A DNA stretch of 64,000 bases from Bisporella sp. PMI_857. Its lineage: Eukaryota; Ascomycota; Leotiomycetes; Helotiales; Helotiaceae. The position numbers and the translations under genes are program-made. The stretch spans positions 680,817-744,816 of the forward strand of contig JAJSPD010000019.1 in NCBI GenBank assembly GCA_021307315.1. The letters are read 5' to 3'. Under the pieces are notes generated by a model. The model searched no databases, was not told where the DNA came from, and was given only the letters and a program-made list of their open reading frames with translations. Shown here piece by piece: positions 35,697-45,855 of the stretch (its first letter is position 1; each line of letters opens with the position of its first letter).

Positions 35697-38032
35697 TCAT
35701 ACTGCTTGGTCGTTGGAGGTCTTCGCGTCGCTACTACCCTCCACAAATGTCTCCAAGAACTCATCTATCAACCTCTCCGCCTCATCTTGTGGTAGTAAAT
35801 CGTTACTATGTAACGCGGCGCCACGTTGTCCTGCCTCGGCATCAAAGTCATATATCCGGGGGCTTCCATACAACCCATTCATTCCAGGATCGCCTTCTCT
35901 GATTACCCTGGACTCCCCTTCCTTTTCCTCCTCAGGAACCGCGACTTGGCTCTTTTTACCCTTCTTGAATTTCCACTTAGGCTTAGGCTTACTCTTCACG
36001 AAATACTCAAGTTTGATGGAAGAGTCGGTGGAAAGCTCGCTAACGGAAGGCTTAGTAAGAGATACTTGCGCGGAGTGCCTCCGGCGTTCTCTTAAGTCGC
36101 GAGTATGCGTCCATATTGCATCCTGCTCATCCTCAGGGACCCATCTCTTAATCAGAACATATTCAGGATCCTGCTATGTTTGTCAGATCTTGGGAAGAGA
36201 AAATCTCTCTACCGAACATACCTTGTCGAGTTCAAAAGCGACTCGAAACTGGTTCAATGTCTCCAACGAAACGTGCCTCCGTGACATCCTTGTATATGTT
36301 GGTCGGTCATCATGAAACGGAATATTAATGTCGTATCGTCGCTGCGGATCAACTTGACCGAGATTATATATTGGCGGGTTCGAAGGTGGCGCCAGCAGCC
36401 AAGGATTGCGATCACGCGTGGGCAGAATCCCATTGTCAGAGCTCAGCAATCCGCCCTTCAGGATCAAAATCCACTGGCTGCCTATTGCAAGCGAAGTCTC
36501 CGTATGTTCGTTGTATTTCGCGATAGCTTCAACTTGCCACGCATAAGGCTTGGGGGCGGAATCATTTCGCCATTGGAGAAGCCGTTGAATCTCTTCCCTG
36601 GCAGATATAGTGAAACTGCTGATTGTTGACCTGATCAGCTTCCGACTTTCTGCCTGGGTTTTTCTATCATTAACCACAGCTATCTGCTTTTTCAGCCATG
36701 CTTCATCGAGAGAGAATGGCGTGATAGAGCAGTCATCCATTCGGTCCCTGTCCCAATCGGTCAATGGACGTTGAACTTTAATCCGTAGTCCACAAAACTT
36801 TACAACGGTAGGCTCTAATTGTTTTGATCGATATCTGTTTGCCAAGAGCCAGCCTTCGTAGAAGTCGCGGCTGGTACGAAGCGAACTGAACGTTATTAGT
36901 ACCACATCCTCTATTGCAGAGAACTTGGTAGTACAACATAGAAGACTTCCCGCTTACCTTCCATCAAAACGAATGTCAGAATCTCCTCTGTCCACGATCG
37001 ACTGCTTAGTTTTGTTGGCGATGGTGGGGTCGTTGGCTTGCAAGCTAGAAAAAACCTGTGTCTTTTTGTTGACTGCTGCCTTGCTATTGATTGAGTTAAT
37101 GTCTTCTAGCTCATCGGAAGACTCAAGATTGCGTCTCGTGAAGACAGGCACCGGTGATGAGAGATCCTTGCTTTTATCAGAGTCGTCACCAACCTCACCA
37201 TCATAGACCGTTCCAATTCCCGGGCTAGCTTTAGTTGGGATAGTTTTAGATGGTATCGTATTAACAAAATTAGACTGTTGTAGACTCTTGAAGAGGAAAG
37301 GAATGTGCTTGATAAGAATCTGAAGATCTTCGGCTTGGTCTACATTCAACAGATGTCTATACCAGTGTTAGTATTAGGTATGATGGGGCGCGGCATGAAT
37401 CACGCACTTCGTATTAAGTTTCTTCAGCACGAGTAAATTGATGGAGTCGAGCAGCAGCTGGAGGTTTGACTTCCCTGCCTCAACTAGAAAAAAAAATCAG
37501 TCTGGGAGACTCTTTGGGTGTTTCAAGGGATTGAGATTTGGAGCGTGTAGGCCAAACGACTAATTACCACTGTGCTTCTCACATTGCGTTCTTGGACGCG
37601 GGAGAACTTACTTGACATTACCAATTCCTTCAGTTCTTGATCCCCACCAAGTGCATATTTTAGCTTTTCCCAAGGCCTCATTGGCTGTTGCTGCCCGGTC
37701 AACAACTTCTTGCCTAGAATAGTGAAATCCGCGATCTCAGACTTTCTAGCCTGTCGAAGTGCCTTTTCCAGGCGCTCGAAGTTTTTTTCACAGGTCGCCT
37801 TAGCTCTGACGAAATTATCAGCTTTCAGATGAAATTCTTTTTCATATTCCTCAAATGTATGTCCTATCTCCGTGAGAATGGATGCAGTAAGCGCAATATC
37901 AGCAGTAAGGTCAGCTATGTTCTGGTCAGCGCCGGAATATGAGCTGGAAAATGTTCTTAATCTCGTGACAATGCTGGCACCCAACGCTGCTATGCTTAGA
38001 ACAGAGGCCCCAAGCCCAATGAGTTCTGCCAT
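35697..38032 (-). CDS. protein with STAND-type fungal N-terminal domain, no NTPase visible
   Basis: Five exons, 38032-37612, 37483-37408, 37356-36958, 36885-36222 and 36173-35697, join in frame to 678 codons plus stop; the introns are 128, 51, 72 and 48 bases. The start MAELIGLGASVLSIAALGAS is the classic opening of the fungal N-terminal domain found on STAND/NLR-like proteins (a helical, amphipathic bundle). In those proteins this domain precedes a NACHT or NB-ARC NTPase. Here no P-loop is visible. Instead there is a serine/aspartate-rich middle (about 180-300), a tryptophan-containing region, and a C-terminal basic helix plus KPKPKWKFKKGKK and an acidic tail. Function unknown; a partner or adaptor of a STAND receptor is inference. 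An ATG six codons upstream (38050) is an alternative start. Confidence 0.82.
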
Positions 38033-39719
38033 GGCGAGGAAGACTGTCAATTGACGATGTCGGCATAGGCGTGAAACGACGTGAACGCGATTGTAAATAT
38101 TAAGACGTGAGTGTCTTTTAGCCGGCGTTTAAGCCAAGATATTGCGCAGCTCAGGGATTTGGCGACTCCCGTTTGGAACTGGCCCTCAGACTATGTCCAT
38201 GTAATAGGTAACGAGAGGGAGCTTAAAGGAAAGCGCTGTTCTGCTGGAAGCTTTCAGCCAGTAATAATAATCTTGGGAAGGCTGTCCACTTCCAGGGCTT
38301 GCAGGAAGCTCTATGAGATCCTTTGGATCACCCGTAGAGCATGTAATATAGACGCGCAGCTCGGGCGGGTAAGCCGAAGTGTTGAATTCTGACGTAATTA
38401 TAGTCAAAATGATCGACAGGAGCAACAGCATGATCAATAATCAAATCCCAGACATCTTGCCAAGGACGCCTGGGCTTTGACCATCTCGGCATTTTTCTAA
38501 GCGCGGCTTATTTAAACTTTTCACCTTGAATACGGTCATTGATACCCTTACAATCTATCACTTTTGCAAAACATTGAGGAGCGGTTCACCGAGTCTTCGG
38601 CAACCTTCTTTCTGCGCCAGCAGTGGAAAGACTATTCTCCAGCAGGCGATGCAAGCATTCCCACTCGCCATATCGTGGCATATTGCAGGCTTCATTAACA
38701 AGCGACAAGCATCAGAACGAGCCCTCATGTCGAAAGATCTGAACGATGAACAGGAATAGCACTGGAGCTGGATTGAAGTTAAAACAAACAAGGTTTCCTG
38801 TTACCCACCAATTGCCGAGCCAGCGATGATTCTTTCCTGGACACCACCCACAGAACCGATAACCGCCTGTTAATGACATGCTGGATACCTATACACAACA
38901 GTTGCTGGCAACACGCCGCGCAAATAGTGCACGAAATATCCAATAGACTTGGTATTGAACTACGGTATGTCGTACGCAGCCAGAAAGAGTCACGGAAACA
39001 TGAAGACAAGTAGCTTCTTCGGACACTAGCTTTAGACATCACGAATGACGAAGAGGAACCGATATGGCCAGATGACATACAAGAGTGTTTACTTGGTGGA
39101 TAACATTTGAGGAAGAATTTTAAGATAAATGGGGGACGATGAAGTGGTACGGGTTCCATTTTCGAATGGCCTGCTTGCAGAATGACGATTTAACGTGTTG
39201 CATGATCGATGCGAAATGGGGAATTGGACTCCAAGTGATGGTGCTAGCCATTGTCTCAGCCGTATATACGCAGCACTTACCAGGCTATATCTATCATTGT
39301 CTCCCTATTTCGCACATTCCAGCGTCAGCATCGCCTCTCAATCTCTCAAATCTTCGTTCAATCATGTAGCGGGCCATAACCAAACGAAGCCGAGGAAGGG
39401 CGACCATCGAATGTTGCACAGAATGGCAGATGATAGTAATGCATCAATCTAATAGCGCTCTTCTCAAAACCCACTACTGATAAGGATATTTAGCGATATT
39501 GCATCTAGATTTAGTGTTTCACTGATTTATCGGCATATCACGCCGACCATCTGAAACAGTGCTTAGCGTCGAAGTTATGAACTGAGGGTACTGTTCTGAT
39601 AGAGGCATTTACACACAATATCAACCAATAATGTCGAAAAAATGGTAATCGAGGAGAGCAGCCAAGCAAGCTTTAGTTTCAGTGCCAGAGGAAGTTTAAT
39701 GCCCTCAATATCTCGCACG
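38033..39719. other. intergenic with transposase-like relic
   Basis: No intact gene. A hAT-like fragment is listed separately. Frames at 38558-38791 and 38779-39159 on the minus strand are mirror images of degenerate plus-strand text and have no family resemblance. Confidence 0.45.
38577..38705 (+). pseudogene. possible hAT transposase C-terminal relic
   Basis: One plus frame reads FGNLLSAPAVERLFSSRR followed by a short RGILQASLT segment. This resembles the hAT dimerisation-region pattern (S-x-P-x-VER-x-FS ... R). The frame is lost within 45 codons, and no matching terminal repeats were located. Weak evidence; a chance match is possible. Confidence 0.3.
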
Positions 39720-40255
39720 ACAAGCGCCCCCCGAAATCTTGCCTTCACATCCGATCAAAGTTGTGGGAGACCCAAGAAGTAATGGCACCATGGTTAAAAC
39801 CACATACATTATGGCTCAAATTTTTACCACGATAACGATAGACGGAAGGCCCCGGGTTTGGGGAGCAGAGAATCTTTTTAGGTCAGGAGGTGAAGTAATA
39901 GAGCATGACATCCATAACATACGGTATCAATTTTGTTTTTGGGCGAAAATGGAACCTGTCTCATGTCCCGTGGATCAATTTTCAGAAACATGCAAACCAT
40001 TTACAGACACAAAATCGTTGAGGTCTGGAACAAGGAGATCTATATTTGCAGCTTTGGGGGATCAAGAGCTGTGATCTTCTGGATGGCGGTTTCGCCTTGT
40101 TCTTTTGAGCAGTTAACAATATATATCATGGCGTTCTTAGAATACAACATCTGCGCAATGGAAAACCCAACTCCAGCGTTTCCACCAGTGACGAGAACAA
40201 CAGTTTCACTTAGATCTGAGGAGATGGGCGATTCAAGAAATGTTCCTGGTTGAGG
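39720..40255 (-). pseudogene. short-chain dehydrogenase/reductase (SDR) pseudogene
   Basis: On the minus strand, text reading FFPQPGTFLE, then DLSETVVLVTGGNAGVGFSI, continues to AQMLYSKNAMIYIVNCSKEQ. This is the start of a classical SDR: the TGxxxGxG nucleotide-binding motif with the second beta strand. The frame breaks near 40063 and resumes in another frame as NIDLLVPDLNDFVSV (the expected D-L-x-D region). It then decays: no NNAG, YxxxK or Ser motif is readable and the start codon is not evident. An NAD(P)-dependent oxidoreductase originally; now non-functional. Confidence 0.6.
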
Positions 40256-40615
40256 AAAGAACTGAATGTACTAAGATTTTAGAGAACCGAGCGCTATGGT
40301 GAATGTCGCTGTCTTTTGCTGATGGACTTGGCACTGGAAATGTCTATGATCTGGCCTTTGAACAATACCTAACTTAGACCAGATATCATTTGAAGATGAG
40401 ATATTTTGGTGTCCCCTCAATTTCTCCTCACTTAGTTTACTTGGCAGTCTAACTACATTTTTATTGTGGAGTATATTTTACAATCAAACCAATAATAAAA
40501 GCTTCAAAGGTTGATTGACGCTATGCCTCGGGCATTCAAGAAGGACCACTTTAACATCAAGCTTTCCTTCAAACACAACTGCTGACTTCTATACGCAACA
40601 TTTGATTCATCCAAC
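40256..40615. promoter_or_regulatory. spacer upstream of the alpha/beta hydrolase
   Basis: About 360 bases between the dead SDR and the hydrolase ATG, AT-rich, with no gene. If the SDR was once functional this was a divergent promoter. Confidence 0.4.
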
Positions 40616-41720
40616 ATGGGGGAAACATTCGGCGAAGATTACCCTAATGTTCAAACAGTTCCATACAAAACTCTCCTTGATGGAAAGCAGATTCTAGCTG
40701 ATATCTATACACCTGCCTACTCAGGCAAAGCTTCTGCCGACACTACGCCTGTGGTGCTTTTCTTCCACGCTGGCGGCTTGACAGCATTCTCGCGAAAATT
40801 TATCAATCCATCTTTTATACAAGCGTGCCTGTCGCGGGAATGGACACTAGTCAGTGCAGATTATAGACTACTGCCTCAAACAAGTGCGGAGGACATCTTG
40901 CAGGACATGAAAGATGCATATGAGTTTGTGGTCGGTGGCCGTCTAACAAGTCTTCTGAACAATTCAAGCGGCGCCCGAGGACATGTCATGGCAAGGAAAG
41001 GCAGAAGGGTGATAGTGTCAGGAGCGAGTGCTGGTAAGCCGATAAAATTGGCTAATGAATCTTGATACGTTAAAGTATGTGCTAATGAAAGAAGGGTCAT
41101 ATCTTGCTTTCCTCGCAGCCAGATATTACCGGGAGCTTTCTCCACATCCTCTTGCTATTCTCTCATATTATGGCATTCCTTCCTTTAAGCAATCGTTCTT
41201 CAACACCAACCACATTATCTCGGGTGACAAGCAGCAACCTCGCGAGAAATTCGAGGCCCTGCTCGGTAGCCCTGAAGTCTATACGGGATATACGCCCGTA
41301 GAACGTTCTTTTGACCTACGGTCTCTAAATGAGGATCTAACAGCTAATCGGGACCATGTCACGAACTCCAACGATGGGAATTTAGAGAGTAGCACTGTGA
41401 GACCTGATCTTTACGATTTCTATGTGCAGGAAAATCTATATCCAGAAATATTTAAGAACGTTGAAGTAAAAATTGAAGTCGGGCCAGACTTTCCGAAATG
41501 TGTGTTACTGCATGGTAACAACGACCCTGATGGACCCATGGCATTAAGTGAGCAGTTTGTAACGGAAGTTGGCCAAAATACCGCACAATTGGTCGTTGTG
41601 GATGGTGCTGGTCATTGCTTCGACGACGGATATTTCTTAGAGGACGATGTGGTAGAGATGAGGGCTGTGGCAGATGCCTGGCGCATTCTAGATGACGTAG
41701 TTAACGGCAAGTGGAGGTGA
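40616..41720 (+). CDS. alpha/beta hydrolase, HSL-type esterase-like
   Basis: Exons 40616-41033 and 41095-41720 (61-base intron) give 347 residues. Motifs in order are VVLFFHAGG (about 46-54, the oxyanion-hole region, HAGG in place of the usual HGGG), SADYRLLPQ, VSGASAG with the probable nucleophile Ser138, a late acidic loop GNNDPDGP, and DGAGHCFDDG supplying the likely catalytic His. No signal peptide, so cytosolic. The family hydrolyses carboxyl esters; fungal members often sit in secondary-metabolite or detoxification clusters. Its neighbours (dead SDR and P450-like gene) suggest it may be the surviving member of a former cluster; that is inference. Substrate unknown. Confidence 0.88.
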
Positions 41721-43964
41721 GTTGTAAATATCGTGCGAGCAATCCAGCTCTCTGCATGCATTCAATTCCTAATGTCGTCAGGTGATATGCTTGCCGGAAG
41801 GCTAGTGTCAGCAAAGATTGTTTTGTACCTCCGGTGATGGAGCATTTGTGATTTACCGCGTTGAGATTGTTAATATATCTTAGTCAAAAGCATTCGATTA
41901 GTAACATGCGTCGCACGTACTAAAACCTAATAACACTTTGATACAATCAAATTGGGGGGACCTGCAGATTCTCAGAATGTTCTTTGCGCATTCAGCGACG
42001 AGTCTAGGTCCTAAGCTTAGCCGGCGTTGCGCAAGTGCGTTATGGCCACTCATTGTCCTGGGGAAGAATATCGCTCTTTCACAGAAAATAATAGCAAAGT
42101 AAAGGCTAGCTTTCTGTGCTCTGGCGATTAATCTTGCACGGTTAACGAATATTATGGTTAGTATATTCATGTGTCTTCGATCTGGTTGTGAACTCATCAG
42201 TCTACGTTTAGAACCTAGTCTGAATAAAAGACCTGAGATTGTGGCTACTTGTATTATTTTCTGTGTCGGCGTCTGCTGCTCTGTAGTCCCATCTATAGCG
42301 CAAGTATCATACTATGGCGTTTCGTCTTCACCTTACTGCAAAATAGTAACAGTGCTGTAGCGGGATGTTAAGATATCTTGGTTAGGAAAATGGTACGACA
42401 GCTGCGGTGAGTTCGAAAATAAGAGCAAGACCCGAATCGTGATTAAGTGATGGCGAATTGGAAGTTCATCCGCACTTGGAAGTTCATAATCTATCTCCAT
42501 GCGAAAGACATTTAGGGAGGCATATTGAGCTGAGAATCTACGAACAGCTTGCGAAGGGTTTGGGAGAGCAGAGCAATTAAGAAACTACTTAGGCCTAAAG
42601 TTCAAATTCTTGAAATTAGTTAATACCGCTATTAATGAGACTGGTCTCTTCTACTAGATTACCACATGAGCGGTATCATATATTCTGTCTCCGGGATAGT
42701 TTAAACTAAAGCTATCCACACGATAAGAATTGGTCTTCGGGATCGAAACAAGAGAGTCGGGGTTAATGCTTTAGATGTTACAGTTTCTGCACATATAAGT
42801 GTCGCTACTCTTCGACAGATAGGTTCAATAGATGAGCACATCTATGTCATTACGAATGAGTAGTGCCGGAACTTGGGGATTCCAACACTAGCTCAGGCTC
42901 CAGCATTGTAAGAGCGCGTTATTCACTGTTTCAAAGACAAGGGTTATGGCCTGTACTCTTGAGATCGGAAAGTTATCTGTGTACATGAACTTTTGAACCA
43001 ATCTTGCCGTCTGTCAGGGGTTTCGGGATTCTATGAGAGTCTTGGGTCCTGAAGCGCGAAGCAATTGTAATCATAAGCCAACTCTAGCACCGACTGATCA
43101 AGGCAAATACCACTCCATAGACGGCAAGGTATCTTTTGCACATCCGATAACCTCAGAAGAGGTGCCTACCAACATGCACGGGATTTGCTATAGGATCAGG
43201 TACTATTGTGTCTGTGATTGTAGTCTGATGTTTTCTAAGGAAATGGCGGCAGCAGGCTATTTATTTTAATAGACAATGACCTCGCCCAAAAATAAAACGG
43301 GTTAAGAAAGACTTCAACAATCATTAATTGCTCTACTTAAGAAAATATTTTGCCTTTCATTTGATGGGACATTGAATATGGCAATCTTATTTTGAGTTGG
43401 AGTATGTTCGCTAAGGCTCTGATCACTGTATTTGTGATCAACGGATTTAATGCGAAATGGAGGAATAATACCCTTATTACTGTAAAAGAGTTGTATATAT
43501 AGCAGCATATGCAACTTCTTTTGCAGCGTTGTGGAGTGATAACAAAGGAACGTGGTAACAACTATCTAGTTTTCTGATCTCGATCTGGTGTATACTCTAA
43601 CCAAACGGTAGCCTTTGCTGGATATATAACTCTCCCAACATCTAATTTAACCTTCCCAGTGTATACAATATTGTTAGGTTCACTGTTGTTAGACTCAATA
43701 TGCCTATGGCGGATAAATCAGAAATTCATTCACACGGATGCATTTTCCAACATTTGCCAACGCGGTCGTCTCTATCATGATAAGACCAATATTTCATATT
43801 TGACGATTGTTGATAATATCAATAGATAGAAATTCGCATCCTCGAAATTACAGTTATTTACTTATTGATACAATCGCGTCACAATTCTTACCTGACAACA
43901 TAGATCGTACATAGTAATCAGCCACCATATTTCCGGAAGCCTTGCCACTTATCAACTTTTCAAC
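41721..43964. other. intergenic, 2.2 kb, no recognised gene
   Basis: Only short frames (for example 42154-42360 and 43033-43269 plus) with no family resemblance. AT-leaning, and probably decayed sequence given the pseudogenes on both sides. Confidence 0.45.
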
Positions 43965-44240
43965 ATGCTCGATCTTGCCAACACAGAGATAGTAGCACTT
44001 ACAGGAGTAGTGTTTGTAATATCATTACACCTCTTTTATGTGACGACTAATGAGTTACTCTACCGAACTGAAGCCGAGAAGAGGGTTGCTTATTTCCCAC
44101 AAAGTATTGGCCTCGGGATCCTATTTTAGGGTTGGATCTATTTCCGAAGAAGATCAACGATATGAAGGCAGGCGACTCGATAGGGACTGATCGAAGTATA
44201 TTGGGGAAATACGGAAAGACACTTACGAAATCACGGTATG
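43965..44240 (+). pseudogene. cytochrome P450-like N-terminal fragment, frameshifted
   Basis: Starts MLDLANTEIVALTGVVFVIS, a single membrane anchor typical of microsomal P450s. Near 44100 the frame changes by one base, after which YWPRDPILGLDLFPKKINDM follows. That text resembles the linker after the anchor in CYP52-like fungal P450s (fatty-acid or alkane hydroxylase relatives). Downstream the frame runs into stops, and no I-helix, ExxR or haem-cysteine motif is readable. The P450 call rests on this N-terminal pattern only. Broken by at least one frameshift. Confidence 0.45.
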
Positions 44241-45158
44241 CTAAAACACTGCTATACTAGGGCATTTACTGGTTCTTAGCACAAGCCAAGGAAGGATATT
44301 TGATTATTGAAAAAGTGTTCAAAGATCGCCAGAATGTAGTTTCTCAGACGTACTGCAGCTTGCAAACGTTATTAGGCATATCTTCCGGTTTATCCCAGAA
44401 ATGAACTTAGCTACTGTATCGTTAAGACTTGCTTCTTCTTCTTAATGGTCAGTGGCGTTTCATGCTCAGGATATATATGAAAACCAAAATCATCAGAAGA
44501 CAAGCACCCACCTTACTGCTAACTTTCACCCAGGAGGAAGAAGTAGCTTTGCCCCATCTGCCTAATATTTACCCTGGCGCAAGCTTCAATGTTTTACTTA
44601 ATACTTTGTTATTAAAAGTGCCACATTTTCGACAGTTCTCAAGGATAGCCTCGGTAAGGGCTCACATCTCAAGTACGCCACTATGAATATAGATAAGATA
44701 GGACGGCAAAATAGAAGGAGGTTATTCTTTGATATACGCCAACACATCCATACTTGGTTAGCTCTATTGTGGAACGGTTTGCTGAAATGGATTATCTACA
44801 AGTCCTGCATGCGAACCCTTAGAACTATGCTTGTGCACTGCTCAGCTTACATTGTTATGTCCTTATCTAGGAACCTCGGCAATGAGCCTAAAGGGATTGA
44901 TGTGTCGACCTTGGTTATGATAGAAAGGTTGTTTCACACAAGACATTCTAGCAGAAATTTTATGCTCGTTTGCATGACTTAGGAGCCTGGATTTAGTCTC
45001 ACCAGGTTCACCCTCGGCGGCAAATATTAGCTGCTTTCTTTAGGATTTTCTTAACTTGGTTACTTCACTTGTTTTGCTGTCTTCCATGAGTCATTTTTGC
45101 TGAAAAGTAGTGTAGGGCAACGTAAAATATTCTTCTTCCTGAGCTTTATCCCAAACCA
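44241..45158. other. intergenic or decayed P450 sequence
   Basis: Plus frames at 44429-44686 and 44683-44982 may be remnants of the preceding gene, but I can match no P450 motif in them. No other feature seen. Confidence 0.35.
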
Positions 45159-45167
45159 TATACTAAA

Positions 45168-45219
45168 CGGCAAATATCTGAGACACCACCAAAAAGCGTA
45201 AAAATATCTCGGATACCAC
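45168..45219 (+). repeat. left TIR of the MITE
   Basis: About 52 bases that pair with the right end; includes the conserved ATATCTCGGATACCAC word shared by both termini. Confidence 0.8.
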
Positions 45220-45583
45220 CACTTTTTTTGGAGGCTTTCTGAAATACCACTGTTTTCAACACGTTTCTTAAAATATAATGAGTTATAAACCTTTTTTTAA
45301 ACTTATTGATAAACTTAATAGTTCTTTTGTTTATAAGTTATTATTATGAAAATTCTTGTAACTTATACTTTAAGTCTATATTTAGTTAATTCTAAAAAAT
45401 TAAAAGATTGCTTCATTTTTTAAAATAAAAACAAAAGTATTCTGAAAACCAATAAGGCTAGTTTTTAACGTAAATTAAGTGCTGTTTATAGAAATTTAAA
45501 ACAAAACAAAAATCAAGTTTTTAGGTCAATTTGTTATAAAGTTGTAAAATAAAAAGTTAAGAGTATCAAAAGTAACAAAAATA

Positions 45584-45635
45584 GTGGTATCCGAGATATT
45601 TCTTCACTTTTTGATGGTATCTGAGAAATTTGCCG
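45584..45635 (-). repeat. right TIR of the MITE
   Basis: Reverse-complement partner of the left terminus, with about seven mismatches over 52 bases by eye. Confidence 0.8.
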
Positions 45636-45855
45636 TATACTAAATTTACTCTAAAAACTTTGAGCTCGATATTTCCGAGCAGAATGCACAGATGGTCATG
45701 GTATCGAGACCGTTAATGAACCAGCGATAATACGAAGTCGGATACGAGATATTTGCACATGCATCTTTTTTTTACATGTGCATTTTCAATTCTACGAATA
45801 TACCCAGAGCTAATGGCTTAATGCCAGTCTCGTCCTCCTTTAAAAACCACTATGC

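Larger units (their letters stand above)
45168..45635. mobile_element. MITE with long TIRs and 9-bp target duplication (Mutator-like)
   Basis: A 468-bp element bounded by about 52-bp imperfect inverted repeats starting CGGCAAAT, with most positions matching between the two ends. The 9-mer TATACTAAA flanks it directly on both sides (45159-45167 and 45636-45644). It has no coding capacity and an A/T-rich centre. Long TIRs with a 9-bp duplication point to the Mutator/MULE superfamily. Non-autonomous; no transposase in the window has matching ends. Confidence 0.85.

Noticed and set aside
42600..42620. B-box-like GTTCAAATTC word suggesting a tRNA gene
   Set aside because: No matching A box, acceptor stem or anticodon arm could be folded around it.
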